Of a stretch of 35,548 nt of DNA, positions 19,845 through 28,656 are shown one piece after another. The translations under genes were made by a program, and so were the position numbers. A model generated the notes under the pieces. The model searched no databases, was not told where the DNA came from, and saw nothing but the letters and a program-made list of their open reading frames with translations. The DNA is from Methylobacter sp. (GTDB lineage Bacteria > Pseudomonadota > Gammaproteobacteria > Methylococcales > Methylomonadaceae). Position 1 is the first letter of the stretch. Every line of letters starts with the position of its first letter. The stretch lies in assembly GCA_016784875.1 (NCBI GenBank), contig JADHTX010000004.1, positions 1 through 35,548 of the forward strand, written 5' to 3'.

Positions 19845-20678
19845 ATGAAGCAATATTTAGAATTACTCGATAAAATCCTTACTGAAGGCAGTCCAAAAGG
19901 CGACAGAACCGGTAGCGGTACTTTGTCCATTTTCGGGCATCAGATGCGGTTTTCGCTAGCAGAAGGTTTTCCATTAGTTACAACAAAGAAAATACATTTA
20001 AAATCAATAATCTATGAGTTAATCTGGTTTTTAAAAGGTGAAACCAATATCCGTTTTTTGCAGCAGAACAATGTCAATATCTGGAATGAATGGGCCGATC
20101 AAAACGGCGATCTAGGCCCGGTGTACGGTCATCAATGGCGTTCATGGCCGACACCTGACGGCCGGCATATTGACCAGATTCAGCAGGTGATCGAACAGCT
20201 TAAAACAACGCCAAACAGCCGACGGATTATCGTTTCCGCCTGGAATGTCGGGGATTTACCGGATGAAAGTATTAGCCCACAGCAAAATGTAGCACTAGGT
20301 AAAATGGCTTTATCTCCCTGCCATGCGTTTTTCCAGTTCTATGTGGCCGACGGCAAGTTATCTTGTCAGCTCTATCAGCGCAGCTGCGATACGTTTTTAG
20401 GTTTGCCGTTCAATATAGCGAGTTATGCGTTATTGACGCATATGGTCGCTCAGCAGTGCGATTTGGAAGTGGGTGATTTTGTTTGGACGGGGGGCGATGT
20501 GCATTTATACCTGAATCATCAGCAGCAAGCTAATTTGCAATTAATCCGCAAGCCTTACGCATTGCCGATATTAAAACTTAAACGTCGGCCGGAGTCGATA
20601 TTTGATTATCAATATGAAGATTTTGAAATCATTGATTATCAGGCTCATGAACATATCAAGGCACCGATTTCCGTTTGA
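19845..20678 (+). CDS. thyA: Thymidylate synthase
   Basis: ThyA converts dUMP to dTMP with methylene-tetrahydrofolate, giving dihydrofolate that the DHFR encoded by folA 2 kb downstream recycles. The 277-residue protein contains the catalytic cysteine in [12 protein letters not shown] (Cys159), then [24 protein letters not shown] and the C-terminal KAPISV. Its length exceeds the 264-residue E. coli enzyme because of an insert ([13 protein letters not shown], about residues 140-152) before the active site, a form seen in many bacteria. ATG 19845 gives the standard [12 protein letters not shown] start. Confidence 0.97.
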   Translation: MKQYLELLDKILTEGSPKGDRTGSGTLSIFGHQMRFSLAEGFPLVTTKKIHLKSIIYELIWFLKGETNIRFLQQNNVNIWNEWADQNGDLGPVYGHQWRSWPTPDGRHIDQIQQVIEQLKTTPNSRRIIVSAWNVGDLPDESISPQQNVALGKMALSPCHAFFQFYVADGKLSCQLYQRSCDTFLGLPFNIASYALLTHMVAQQCDLEVGDFVWTGGDVHLYLNHQQQANLQLIRKPYALPILKLKRRPESIFDYQYEDFEIIDYQAHEHIKAPISV

Positions 20679-20693
20679 CCTTAGAAAAAATCA

Positions 20694-20812
20694 TTTTTTC
20701 CACAAAAAGCACGAAAGTTTTTAAAGAGATGCCAAACTGTTGACGGTTATCCAAAGGGTGAATGACTATTTCATCGAAACATACAGATTTGTTGGTGTGT
20801 TTTGTGGACTAA
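20694..20812. repeat. Intergenic inverted-repeat element, copy A
   Basis: The outer arms TCCACAAAA and TTTTGTGGA bracket about 100 bases between thyA and ppa. The left arm shares CACAAAAAGCACGAAA exactly with the complement of the right arm of copy B (26543-26657), and its right arm matches the left arm of copy B (TTAGTCCAC then A or G, AAA). The two copies are therefore the same family in opposite orientation. Size and lack of coding suggest a MITE- or REP-like element. Confidence 0.6.
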
Positions 20813-20914
20813 CTGCGGTTTTTAGATTTAAGAATATAGCGGCAATTAGTCGGTCTCCCGGTACCAAGGCAGGAATAGACACTCCTCATTTTTAAGTAAA
20901 AATTAACCAATCTT

Positions 20915-21529
20915 ATGAATATACAATACAAAGCACATCCTTGGCACGGCATCAGTCCGGGGGACAATACGCCTGACATTATTACAGCCTTCATCGAGAT
21001 AGTTCCATCGGATACCGTTAAATACGAAATTGATAAAGAGACCGGTTATCTTAAAATCGATAGGCCGCAAAAGTTTTCCAACACCGTTCCCACCTTGTAC
21101 GGGTTTATCCCGCAAACTTATTGCGCAGATCGGGTTGCCGAATATGCCGCAATCAAATCGGGAAAAACCGTTATTAAAGGCGATGGAGATCCATTGGATA
21201 TTTGCGTACTAAGTGAGCGCAATGTGACCCATGGCGATATTCTTTTACAAGCGATACCTATCGGCGGTTTTCGTTTGCTGGATGGGGGGGAAGCCGACGA
21301 CAAGATTATTGCGGTTATGAAAGGTGATGAGTTTTATCGGCAATGGAATGATGTATCGGATTGCCCAGAGTCTTATATTAACCGGCTGAAACATTATTTT
21401 TTAACCTATAAGCATCTGCCGAGCGAAAAGAACTCCTGTGAAATAACCAACGTTTACGGTCGGGAAGAAGCGCATGAAGTGATTAGACGGGCCATGGAAG
21501 ATTATCAGTGCCACTTTATTGCTGAATAG
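20915..21529 (+). CDS. ppa: Inorganic pyrophosphatase, family I
   Basis: This soluble enzyme hydrolyses pyrophosphate, pulling biosynthetic reactions forward. The 204-residue protein has the metal-binding signature KGDGDPLDICVL (residues 88-98; Asp90, Asp92, Asp95) and the active-site KYEIDKETGYLKIDR segment, both typical of Mg-dependent family I enzymes. It is longer than the E. coli enzyme by about 28 residues, with a distinctive HPWHGISPGDNTPDIITAFIEIVP N-terminal region known in family I relatives. It is convergent with the asparaginase gene, 11 bases apart. Confidence 0.93.
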   Translation: MNIQYKAHPWHGISPGDNTPDIITAFIEIVPSDTVKYEIDKETGYLKIDRPQKFSNTVPTLYGFIPQTYCADRVAEYAAIKSGKTVIKGDGDPLDICVLSERNVTHGDILLQAIPIGGFRLLDGGEADDKIIAVMKGDEFYRQWNDVSDCPESYINRLKHYFLTYKHLPSEKNSCEITNVYGREEAHEVIRRAMEDYQCHFIAE

Positions 21530-21540
21530 GTTTTACTGTT

Positions 21541-22560
21541 TCAGGAGAGGTGTTCACCGGCAATATCCTTGATCATAAAATTCAGGATTTCCTGATTATC
21601 ATTAAAATTGCCGTAAGCAAGCAGCAGTTTTACATAAGCGGCTTCAATCGACATATTCCAGATTATTTCAGCACCTTGCTCAATCAATGTTTGAGTACTG
21701 TGATAGGCATCGGCTGATTTAATCGCCGGAGCCAGATAAATAGCGACACCTTGTTTTTTGCAGTGCTTTATAAATTCAACTAGCGAATGGTTTTCACCCC
21801 ATTGCAAGGATGCACATGCGGTGCCGGAGTGATACAAGTCGTGTAAAACCGCATCGACGTTGTCTAGGTTGAAGCGTGTGTAATCAAGTCCCGGATAAGG
21901 CTTAATCATTAAAATGCGCCTGGAAAAATCGGCTCTTAACTGAGTGTAATTAGACGGAATTTGTTTGGTTGACTGATTTAATAGCGAAAATTTTCGCTTT
22001 TCAAAGCGCATGTAACTTTTACCCTGAACGCTGAAAAAATCGCCGCTTAATTGTAAGGAACAGGCTAAGCGAACACCTTGATGCAATTGGGTAATTTGCT
22101 GCTGGTTTCGGTAAGGGACAAACACACCGGGTTGGTTTATTTGCCGGATAAATTCAACCGCACAGATAAAATTTTCAACTCCGTTGGCTTTAGGATGATC
22201 CAGTGGGTAATCGCTGGAAACCAGCAGCATAGGAATCTTGGAACCATTAAAATAAAAGCTTAGCGCACAAGCGGTATAAGCCAATGTGTCTGTGCCATGA
22301 GTGATTATGATACCGTCGTACTGATCGGCCTGGACGGCTTCTATGGTTTCGATAATGCTTTTCCAGGCAGCGGGGGCAAGGTTTTCGCTTAAAATCTGTA
22401 GCGGCTGGATAGTGTCGAAATGGATTAGTTGGTGATTATCGTAATACTGTTGGAACAGTTGAATCAGTTTGTATGATGCACTGCCGACAGTATTGATAGT
22501 GCCGTCAGTTGCAACAGAGCCGATAGTGCCGCCGGTAAATACAACCAGTATATTTTTCAT
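21541..22560 (-). CDS. Type I-like L-asparaginase
   Basis: The enzyme hydrolyses asparagine (and perhaps glutamine) to aspartate and ammonia. The first catalytic threonine motif TGGTIG (residues 9-14) and the second triad motif HGTDT (88-92) are both present, and the 339-residue length matches the asparaginase/glutaminase family. No signal peptide is seen, which points to a cytoplasmic ansA-type enzyme rather than a periplasmic ansB type. The family is also known for amidases acting on other side-chain amides, so the physiological substrate is inferred. It diverges from folA, with 48 bases between starts. Confidence 0.88.
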   Translation of the reverse strand: MKNILVVFTGGTIGSVATDGTINTVGSASYKLIQLFQQYYDNHQLIHFDTIQPLQILSENLAPAAWKSIIETIEAVQADQYDGIIITHGTDTLAYTACALSFYFNGSKIPMLLVSSDYPLDHPKANGVENFICAVEFIRQINQPGVFVPYRNQQQITQLHQGVRLACSLQLSGDFFSVQGKSYMRFEKRKFSLLNQSTKQIPSNYTQLRADFSRRILMIKPYPGLDYTRFNLDNVDAVLHDLYHSGTACASLQWGENHSLVEFIKHCKKQGVAIYLAPAIKSADAYHSTQTLIEQGAEIIWNMSIEAAYVKLLLAYGNFNDNQEILNFMIKDIAGEHLS

Positions 22561-22608
22561 AGTATGATGTTTGGGTAAAATTAATCTTTAAAAGAATACT
22601 GCAATAAC

Positions 22609-23100
22609 ATGAAAATATCACTTATCGTTGCGATGGCGAGCAACCGGGCCATCGGCTTGAACAATCAAATGCCGTGGCATTTATCCGCCGACCTTAAAAA
22701 ATTTAAAAAAATAACCATGGGCTCCCCCATTTTGATGGGTCGAAAAACATACGAATCCATAGGTAGACCGTTACCGGGGCGTACCAATATCATTATCAGC
22801 AGGAATTCGTCATATAGCCAACCGGGCTGTCTGGTGTTTAATGATATTGACCAAGCGCTGGCAAGTTGTGCTGAGGTTGAGGAAGTTTTTGTGATCGGCG
22901 GTGCGGATTTTTATCAGGCGATGCTGCCGGTTGCCGATACGCTATATTTGACGCTGATACATCAGGAATTTCCCGGCGATACGTTTTTCCCCGAAATTGA
23001 TGACGAGCAATGGATCGAGGTGGAGCGCGAAGATATTGGGGATGATCCCAATGTCGCGTTTAGCTACAGTTTTTTAAAGCTGGAAAAATTTAAAAAATAG
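22609..23100 (+). CDS. folA: Dihydrofolate reductase
   Basis: FolA reduces dihydrofolate to tetrahydrofolate with NADPH, closing the cycle opened by ThyA. The 163-residue protein has SLIVAMASNRAIGLNNQMPWHLSAD with the active-site acidic residue Asp28, MGRKTYESIGRPLPGR and the later VFVIGGADFYQAML. All features are of the chromosomal, trimethoprim-sensitive class rather than plasmid types. Confidence 0.96.
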   Translation: MKISLIVAMASNRAIGLNNQMPWHLSADLKKFKKITMGSPILMGRKTYESIGRPLPGRTNIIISRNSSYSQPGCLVFNDIDQALASCAEVEEVFVIGGADFYQAMLPVADTLYLTLIHQEFPGDTFFPEIDDEQWIEVEREDIGDDPNVAFSYSFLKLEKFKK

Positions 23101-23106
23101 AACACA

Positions 23107-23188
23107 GACGGATGATGCTGATTTGACGAATAAGCGAGAATGATTTGTTAAAAATCCGTTTAGCGCTGTCTCATCAGCGTCATCCGTC
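23107..23188. repeat. Intergenic inverted repeat between folA and apaH
   Basis: GACGGATGATGCTGAT (23107-23122) and ATCAGCGTCATCCGTC (23173-23188) are complementary at 15 of 16 positions across 50 bases. It lies between two convergent genes, where it could act as a bidirectional transcription stop, but the long loop looks more like a REP- or MITE-type intergenic repeat. Confidence 0.6.
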
Positions 23189-23284
23189 AACAGCAGTTAC
23201 ATAGTTCGACTATGCGCCAGTTGTTGCGCCTTGAAGACAAATCAAGCTCCAGCGCTATCGGTATATTCTATTCCGACAATCACC

Positions 23285-24130
23285 TTAACCCGCTACAGCC
23301 AGATAATTTTTACCGGATTTTTTGGTTTCGGGACAATTAATGCTGTAACGTTGCACCGGTTCGCCCAGTTTTAATGCGGTGAGCTGGCCGCCCCAAAGGC
23401 AGCCGGTATCGATGGCGTAGCAGTTTTGTCCCTCGTAATAGCCTAGGGTTGACCAATGGCCGAAGATAATGCGCATGTCGGCATTTTTGCGTTTAGGTAC
23501 TGCAAACCAAGGAACAAGACTTTTGGGTTGAGAGCCGATAGGTCCGCTATGGACGAAATCCAGTCGGCCATCATCATCGCAAAACCGCATGCGGGTAAAG
23601 CAATTGACGATAAAACGTAACTTATCAACGCCTTTCAAATTGGATGACCAGATATTGGGCTTGTTGCCGTACATTTGTTTTAAAAATATCTGATAATTAG
23701 GCGCTCTTAAAGCCTGCTCTGCAAGAAAAGCCATTTTTTGGGTTTTTTTAAAATCCCACTGCGGCGGCAGGCCGGCATGAACCAGGCAGAAATCATCGTT
23801 AAAATGAAACAGCGGCCTATGCCTTAGCCAATCGATTAACTCGTCCCTGTCAGGCGCTTCAAGTATCGGCAATAGCGAGTCTTTTTTATTGGCAATTTTG
23901 GGAGCACAGGATGCGGCCAGTAAATGTAAATCATGGTTGCCCAGCACCGTGATTGCAGAATCTCCGAGCGATTTGACAAAGCGTAGGGTTTCTAGCGATT
24001 TAGGGCCTCGATTGACTAGGTCACCGGCAAACCATAGTTGATCGGAATGTTCATTAAAAGAAATGGTATCGAGGAGTCTTAATAATTCATCAAAACAGCC
24101 TTGAATATCACCGATAGCATAAATAGACAT
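23285..24130 (-). CDS. apaH: Symmetrical diadenosine tetraphosphatase
   Basis: ApaH splits Ap4A into two ADP and also removes Np4 caps from RNA. The 281-residue protein shows the metallophosphatase motifs GDIQGCFDELLRLL at its start, FAGDLVNRGP, LGNHDLHLLA, LVHAGLPPQWD, and IFGHWSTLG near the C-terminus. The asparagine- and glutamine-containing forms GDIQGC and NRGP are those of the ApaH branch. It follows apaG by two bases, a standard apaGH pair. Confidence 0.96.
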   Translation of the reverse strand: MSIYAIGDIQGCFDELLRLLDTISFNEHSDQLWFAGDLVNRGPKSLETLRFVKSLGDSAITVLGNHDLHLLAASCAPKIANKKDSLLPILEAPDRDELIDWLRHRPLFHFNDDFCLVHAGLPPQWDFKKTQKMAFLAEQALRAPNYQIFLKQMYGNKPNIWSSNLKGVDKLRFIVNCFTRMRFCDDDGRLDFVHSGPIGSQPKSLVPWFAVPKRKNADMRIIFGHWSTLGYYEGQNCYAIDTGCLWGGQLTALKLGEPVQRYSINCPETKKSGKNYLAVAG

Positions 24131-24132
24131 TA

Positions 24133-24510
24133 TTAATGCAGTGTTCTTGGGATGGATAAGGTAAATCTGGGTACGTCTGCAAGGAAATGATTACCGTCAT
24201 CCGAATGCATAGTATAGTCGCCCTGCATGGTGCCGACAGGGGTTTCTATCATCGCACCGCTGGTGTAACGGAACGACTCGCCGGGTTTAAGATAAGGATG
24301 TTCGCCTATGACGCCATCGCCCCTGACTTCCTGGATTTTGCCGTTGGAATCGGTAATTAACCAATGACGCTGGAGTAACTTTGCCGGTATTTCGCCGGCA
24401 TTGGTAATAGTGATGGTGTAGGCAAAGACATATCGATCCTCATCCGGTGACGATTGTGCTTCTATAAATAGAGGTGTAGCCTTAACTATTATTTTGTTTT
24501 TTTCGTTCAT
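24133..24510 (-). CDS. apaG: ApaG protein
   Basis: The 125-residue protein is a single fibronectin-III-like beta-sandwich domain of the ApaG/F-box-A family. Characteristic stretches are YTITITNAGEIPAKLLQRHWLITD, VRGDGVIGEHPYLKPGESFRYTSG and TPVGTMQGDYTM. Its biochemical role is unsettled, though it is genetically linked to ApaH and nucleotide metabolism. It is the promoter-proximal gene of the apaGH unit and diverges from the ankyrin gene. Confidence 0.95.
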   Translation of the reverse strand: MNEKNKIIVKATPLFIEAQSSPDEDRYVFAYTITITNAGEIPAKLLQRHWLITDSNGKIQEVRGDGVIGEHPYLKPGESFRYTSGAMIETPVGTMQGDYTMHSDDGNHFLADVPRFTLSIPRTLH

Positions 24511-24581
24511 TATTAGATCATATAGGTTATATGTTGTTTATTTCATCGTAACTTTTCACTAAACGCAAGCAACTATTCAGA

Positions 24582-25118
24582 ATGAAATATAAAGACTGCT
24601 TTTTAATCCTATTCTTGGTCTTGTCTACGGCGACGCATGCAGAAGATGGACAAGATTTATTTGCCGCAGCAATGACGGGCAAGATTGAAAGAACAGAAGC
24701 TATACTGGCTCAAGGGATAGATGTTAACAGTAAAACAATAAGCGGTCGCACTGCTTTAATGGCCGCTAGCTTTAGCGGTAATGTACATATTGTTAAAATA
24801 CTGCTGGTGTACGGAGCCGATGTCAATATCGTCGATAACTTAGGAGTAACAGCGCTAATGGACGCAATCGTTTTCGGTAACGAAGAGGTTGTCAACTTAT
24901 TGATTGCAGCAGGCGCCGATGTCAATGCCCTGGATAAACAAGGTGTGACTGTTTTGGCTCGAGCCAAAAAATTCGACCATAAAAAAGTTAATAAAATACT
25001 GGAGGATGCCGGAGCCAAAGAAGAGGCAGAAGTGCCGATAGAAGAAGCGACGTCAAAAGACGAGGTAGTTGGAAAACCGGGAGATAAGCCCGATACAAAA
25101 CCACCCGGCAAGAAATAA
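24582..25118 (+). CDS. Periplasmic ankyrin-repeat protein
   Basis: A clear signal peptide (YKDCFLILFLVLSTATHAED, probable cleavage after THA near residue 20) precedes ankyrin repeats spanning about residues 25-125, with typical units such as GRTALMAASFSGNVHIVKIL and GVTALMDAIVFGNEEVVNLL followed by AAGADVNALD. The C-terminal 35 residues are rich in Lys, Glu and Pro (GKPGDKPDTKPPGKK), probably disordered. Ankyrin domains mediate protein contacts; the partner is unknown. It ends 20 bases before mpl, so it may be co-transcribed with that cell-wall recycling gene. Confidence 0.8.
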   Translation: MKYKDCFLILFLVLSTATHAEDGQDLFAAAMTGKIERTEAILAQGIDVNSKTISGRTALMAASFSGNVHIVKILLVYGADVNIVDNLGVTALMDAIVFGNEEVVNLLIAAGADVNALDKQGVTVLARAKKFDHKKVNKILEDAGAKEEAEVPIEEATSKDEVVGKPGDKPDTKPPGKK

Positions 25119-25138
25119 TTTCAAATCAGGATAAAACA

Positions 25139-26518
25139 TTGCATATTCACATCTTAGGTATTTGCGGGACATTTATGGGCGGACTTGCCGTCATTGCGAG
25201 GCAGCAGGGGCATCAGGTCAGCGGTTCCGATCAAAATGTTTATCCGCCAATGAGTACCCAGTTGGAACAGCAAGGCATCGTATTGATGGAAGGCTATCAG
25301 GCTGAAAATTTGGATAGCAAACCCGATCTGGTGATAATCGGCAATGCCTTGTCGCGCGGCAATCCGGAAGTCGAAGCGGTGTTGAATAGCGGATTAAGAT
25401 ACGTATCCGGCCCGCAATGGTTAGCCGAGCAGGTATTGCAGGATAAATGGGTGCTGGGCGTTGCCGGAACTCATGGCAAAACCACCACGACCAGTATGCT
25501 GAGCTGGATACTGGAGCATCAGGGCTTTAAGCCGGGCTTTTTGATCGGCGGTATCCCGTTGAACTTCGGTATTTCGGCGCGGCTGGGCGAGTCTGACTTT
25601 TTTGTGATCGAAGCCGATGAATACGATTCGGCGTTTTTCGATAAACGCTCAAAGTTTGTCCATTATCGTCCCAGAACTGCGATCCTCAATAACCTTGAAT
25701 ACGACCACGCCGATATTTTTCCCGATCTGGATGCAATAAAAAAACAATTCCATCATCTGGTCAGGACGGTACCCGGAGAAGGGCTGATTATCAGCCCTGC
25801 ATGCGATGCCAATATCAATGAGGTATTAGCAATGGGCTGCTGGACGCCGGTGGCCAAGACTTCGATAAATTCCGATGCCCAATGGAATGCCCAATTAATT
25901 AAATCCGACGGTAGTCAATTTAATGTGCTGATGGACAATCAAGTGCAAGGCTGCGTCAACTGGACGCTGACTGGCGAGCATAATGTTTACAATGCACTGT
26001 CCGCGATAGTTGCCGCAAGACATGTCGGCATTCTGGCCAAAGATGCGATAGCCGCATTGGCTCAGTTTAAAAACGTCAAGCGTCGCATGGAAGTGATTGC
26101 CCGTATTCCTGTCCTGAATGCAGTCGAAGGAAATGGCGTGACAATTTACGATGACTTTGCCCATCATCCGACCGCGATACAAACAACCCTGGATGGTTTG
26201 CGAAAGCAGGTGGGAGTTGAGCGCATCATAGCAATAGTCGAGCCGCGCTCAAACACCATGCGTTTGGGCGTGCATACTAAAACACTGGCGGAATCCTTAG
26301 AAAATGCCGATCTGGCCATTATTTACCAACCGGAAGCGATGGGCTGGGATTTAGGCGAGTTGAAAAAATACGCCGATAATATCGAAATCTGTTCATCGTT
26401 GGATGAGATTATCGCCAAGCTGAAATTTGAAGCGCGTTATGGCGGTCATTTCGTATTGATGAGCAACGGCAGCTTTGGCGGCATATACCAGCGTTTGCAG
26501 GATGAGTTGAACGACTGA
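25139..26518 (+). CDS. mpl: UDP-MurNAc:L-Ala-gamma-D-Glu-meso-DAP ligase Mpl
   Basis: Mpl reattaches tripeptide recovered from old peptidoglycan to UDP-MurNAc, a cytoplasmic recycling step. The 459-residue Mur-ligase-family protein starts MHIHILGICGTFMGGLA, has the ATP loop GVAGTHGKTTTTSMLSWIL, ADEYDSAFFDKRSKFVHYRP, TGEHNVYNALSAI and the C-terminal DDFAHHPTAI motif. GTFMGG (not GIGMSG) and the ADEYDSAFFDKRSK segment separate it from MurC. The start is a TTG at 25139, supported by a TCAGGA upstream and by the alignment of the first strand with the family. Confidence 0.94.
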   Translation: MHIHILGICGTFMGGLAVIARQQGHQVSGSDQNVYPPMSTQLEQQGIVLMEGYQAENLDSKPDLVIIGNALSRGNPEVEAVLNSGLRYVSGPQWLAEQVLQDKWVLGVAGTHGKTTTTSMLSWILEHQGFKPGFLIGGIPLNFGISARLGESDFFVIEADEYDSAFFDKRSKFVHYRPRTAILNNLEYDHADIFPDLDAIKKQFHHLVRTVPGEGLIISPACDANINEVLAMGCWTPVAKTSINSDAQWNAQLIKSDGSQFNVLMDNQVQGCVNWTLTGEHNVYNALSAIVAARHVGILAKDAIAALAQFKNVKRRMEVIARIPVLNAVEGNGVTIYDDFAHHPTAIQTTLDGLRKQVGVERIIAIVEPRSNTMRLGVHTKTLAESLENADLAIIYQPEAMGWDLGELKKYADNIEICSSLDEIIAKLKFEARYGGHFVLMSNGSFGGIYQRLQDELND

Positions 26519-26542
26519 GTTTAATAATCTTAAAAACGGCGA

Positions 26543-26657
26543 TTAGTCCACGAAAGACACGAAAGGAATTGGTTAATCCATTCACCCTTATAGGTGATCA
26601 TTTATATCATTGGATCTCCATTGAATATTTTCGTGCTTTTTGTGTTTTTCGTAGATA
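26543..26657. repeat. Intergenic inverted-repeat element, copy B
   Basis: This copy has the left arm TTAGTCCACGAAAGACACG and the right arm TTTTCGTGCTTTTTGTG followed by TTTTTCGTAGA, imperfectly complementary. It lies between mpl and trpD and is the inverted relative of copy A; the inner sequence ATTCACCCTT also occurs, reversed, in copy A. Confidence 0.6.
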
Positions 26658-26691
26658 AATTGATTTTTCAAATACAAAAACCTTAACCCGT

Positions 26692-27708
26692 ATGCATATA
26701 CAACAAGCCTTGCAAGCCCTGCTGAACAAACAAAACCTTAGTTACGATGAAATGCGCGAGGTAATGCGGCAGATTATGAGCGGCAACGCCACCGACGCGC
26801 AAATCGGCGGATTTTTAATCGCTTTGCGTTGCAAAGGCGAAACCATTGACGAAATCGCTGCCGCCGCCGAAGTGATGCGCGAACTGGCAACCAAAGTCGA
26901 TATAAAAGGCGACCACGTCATCGACACCTGCGGCACCGGCGGCGATGGCGCGAATACCTTCAATATCTCCACCACCTGCGCCTTTGTCGTAGCCGCAGCG
27001 GGCGGACAGGTCGCCAAGCACGGCAACCGCTCCGTTTCCAGTAGTTGCGGCAGTGCCGATCTGCTGGAAGCTGCCGGAGTCAACCTGGATTTAAGCGCCG
27101 AACAAGTCGCGCACTGCGTCAATGAAATCGGTGTCGGCTTTTTGTTTGCGCCCAAGCATCACGGCGCAATGAAGCATACCAGCAATGCCCGTAAAGAAAT
27201 GGGCGTTAGAACCCTGTTCAATCTGTTGGGTCCGCTTTCAAATCCCGCCGGTGCGCCGAACCAGTTGATCGGCGTGTTTGCCAAGCAGTGGGTTGAACCG
27301 CTGGCTCAGGTATTGAAAAAACTCGGCAGCAAGCATGTGCTGGTGGTCAATGCCGAGGATGGCTTGGATGAAATCAGCATTGCATCCGCCTCAACCATTG
27401 CCGAGCTAAAAGACGGTGAGGTCACTAGCTATACGATAACGCCCGAACAATTCGGATTTAAGCGTGCCAGTCTGGCCGAATTGGCCATTGATGGTGCAGC
27501 CTCCAGTCTGGTGATGGTAAAATCGGTGCTGGACAACAAAGCCGGAGCGGCCAGGGACATCGTGGCGCTTAATTCCGGGGCGGCAATTTACGCGGCCAAC
27601 ATCACCGATTCTTTAGGCGCAGGCATCGAAAAGGCCAAAGAGCTTATCGCCAGCGGAGAGGCAAAAGCTAAATTCGATGCATTGATCGCTAATTCAAAAA
27701 ACTTATAG
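26692..27708 (+). CDS. trpD: Anthranilate phosphoribosyltransferase
   Basis: TrpD joins anthranilate to PRPP, the second step of tryptophan synthesis. The 338-residue protein has the PRPP motif [35 protein letters not shown] and the [26 protein letters not shown] region. It is followed 12 bases later by trpC, so both genes are translated from one message. I see no leader peptide or attenuator in the gap upstream, which instead holds repeat copy B. Confidence 0.97.
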   Translation: MHIQQALQALLNKQNLSYDEMREVMRQIMSGNATDAQIGGFLIALRCKGETIDEIAAAAEVMRELATKVDIKGDHVIDTCGTGGDGANTFNISTTCAFVVAAAGGQVAKHGNRSVSSSCGSADLLEAAGVNLDLSAEQVAHCVNEIGVGFLFAPKHHGAMKHTSNARKEMGVRTLFNLLGPLSNPAGAPNQLIGVFAKQWVEPLAQVLKKLGSKHVLVVNAEDGLDEISIASASTIAELKDGEVTSYTITPEQFGFKRASLAELAIDGAASSLVMVKSVLDNKAGAARDIVALNSGAAIYAANITDSLGAGIEKAKELIASGEAKAKFDALIANSKNL

Positions 27709-27720
27709 ATAATTAAAGCC

Positions 27721-28521
27721 ATGACCGACACCCCAGACATCTTAAAAAAAATCCTCGATAAAAAAGCCGAAGAAGTCGCAAGACGCAGAGTAGGCATGAC
27801 TATCGCCAACCTGGAAGAAATTGCCGGAGGCGTAGAAAATCCGCGCGGGTTTTACAACGCGCTGCAAAGTAAAGTCTTGGCAAAAAAACCGGCTATTATT
27901 GCGGAGATTAAAAAAGCTTCGCCCAGCAAAGGCGTAATCAGGGAAGATTTCCAACCGATAGCCATCGGCCAGGATTATGCGATGAACGGTGCAACCTGTT
28001 TGTCAGTATTAACCGATAAGGATTTTTTCCAAGGTTCGGAAGTCTATCTGCAAATGGTCCGAGAACGCTGCCCACTGCCGGTGCTAAGAAAAGACTTCAT
28101 GATCGACCCCTATCAAATTTTTGAGGCTCGCGCCTTGGGCGCAGACTGTATCTTGTTGATCGTCGCCGCGTTAGAACACGGCCAAATGCACGAACTGTCG
28201 GATACTGCAACTAAACTGGGCATGGACGTATTGGTGGAAGTTCATAATGCCGAAGAATTGCAAAGGGCATTAACACTGGAGACAAAGCTTATCGGCATCA
28301 ACAACCGCAACTTGCGTACCTTTGAAACCTCCTTGCAAACTACATTGGATTTAAAAGCCGAAATTCCGGCAGATCGTTTAATCATCACCGAAAGCGGCAT
28401 CCATACCCATGAAGACGTGCAGTTGATGCTGGATAACGACATTTACACCTTCCTGGTCGGCGAAGCGTTTATGCGGGCGGAAAGTCCTGGGCAGAAGATG
28501 AAGGAGTTGTTTGCTTTGTAA
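27721..28521 (+). CDS. trpC: Indole-3-glycerol phosphate synthase
   Basis: TrpC closes the indole ring of CdRP to indole-3-glycerol phosphate. This single-function 266-residue TIM-barrel protein has [50 protein letters not shown] and [12 protein letters not shown]. It is not fused to TrpF. About 55 bases of its 3' region (28391-28445) have a near copy at 31994-32049. Confidence 0.96.
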   Translation: MTDTPDILKKILDKKAEEVARRRVGMTIANLEEIAGGVENPRGFYNALQSKVLAKKPAIIAEIKKASPSKGVIREDFQPIAIGQDYAMNGATCLSVLTDKDFFQGSEVYLQMVRERCPLPVLRKDFMIDPYQIFEARALGADCILLIVAALEHGQMHELSDTATKLGMDVLVEVHNAEELQRALTLETKLIGINNRNLRTFETSLQTTLDLKAEIPADRLIITESGIHTHEDVQLMLDNDIYTFLVGEAFMRAESPGQKMKELFAL

Positions 28522-28559
28522 GATAGCTCCACAATCTTTTCATATTACGAATGTTTAGT

Positions 28560-28592
28560 GGAATTCAACCATAGCTTACGATATTGAATTCC
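28560..28592. terminator. 9-bp perfect inverted repeat after trpC
   Basis: GGAATTCAA and TTGAATTCC flank a 15-base loop, 38 bases after the trpC stop and 64 before the next gene. Only TTT follows, so it may be a weak trpDC terminator or an operator for the cyclase gene. Confidence 0.35.
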
Positions 28593-28656
28593 TTTGCGGG
28601 GAAATATGGTAAAGTTTGGGCAGTCCAACTGTTTTTCCAAACATATGCCCTAGCAC

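Noticed and set aside
20685-20699. GAAAAAATCATTTTTTC after thyA as a terminator
   Set aside because: An A/T-only stem with a one-base loop cannot form a stable terminator, and it lies at the edge of repeat copy A.
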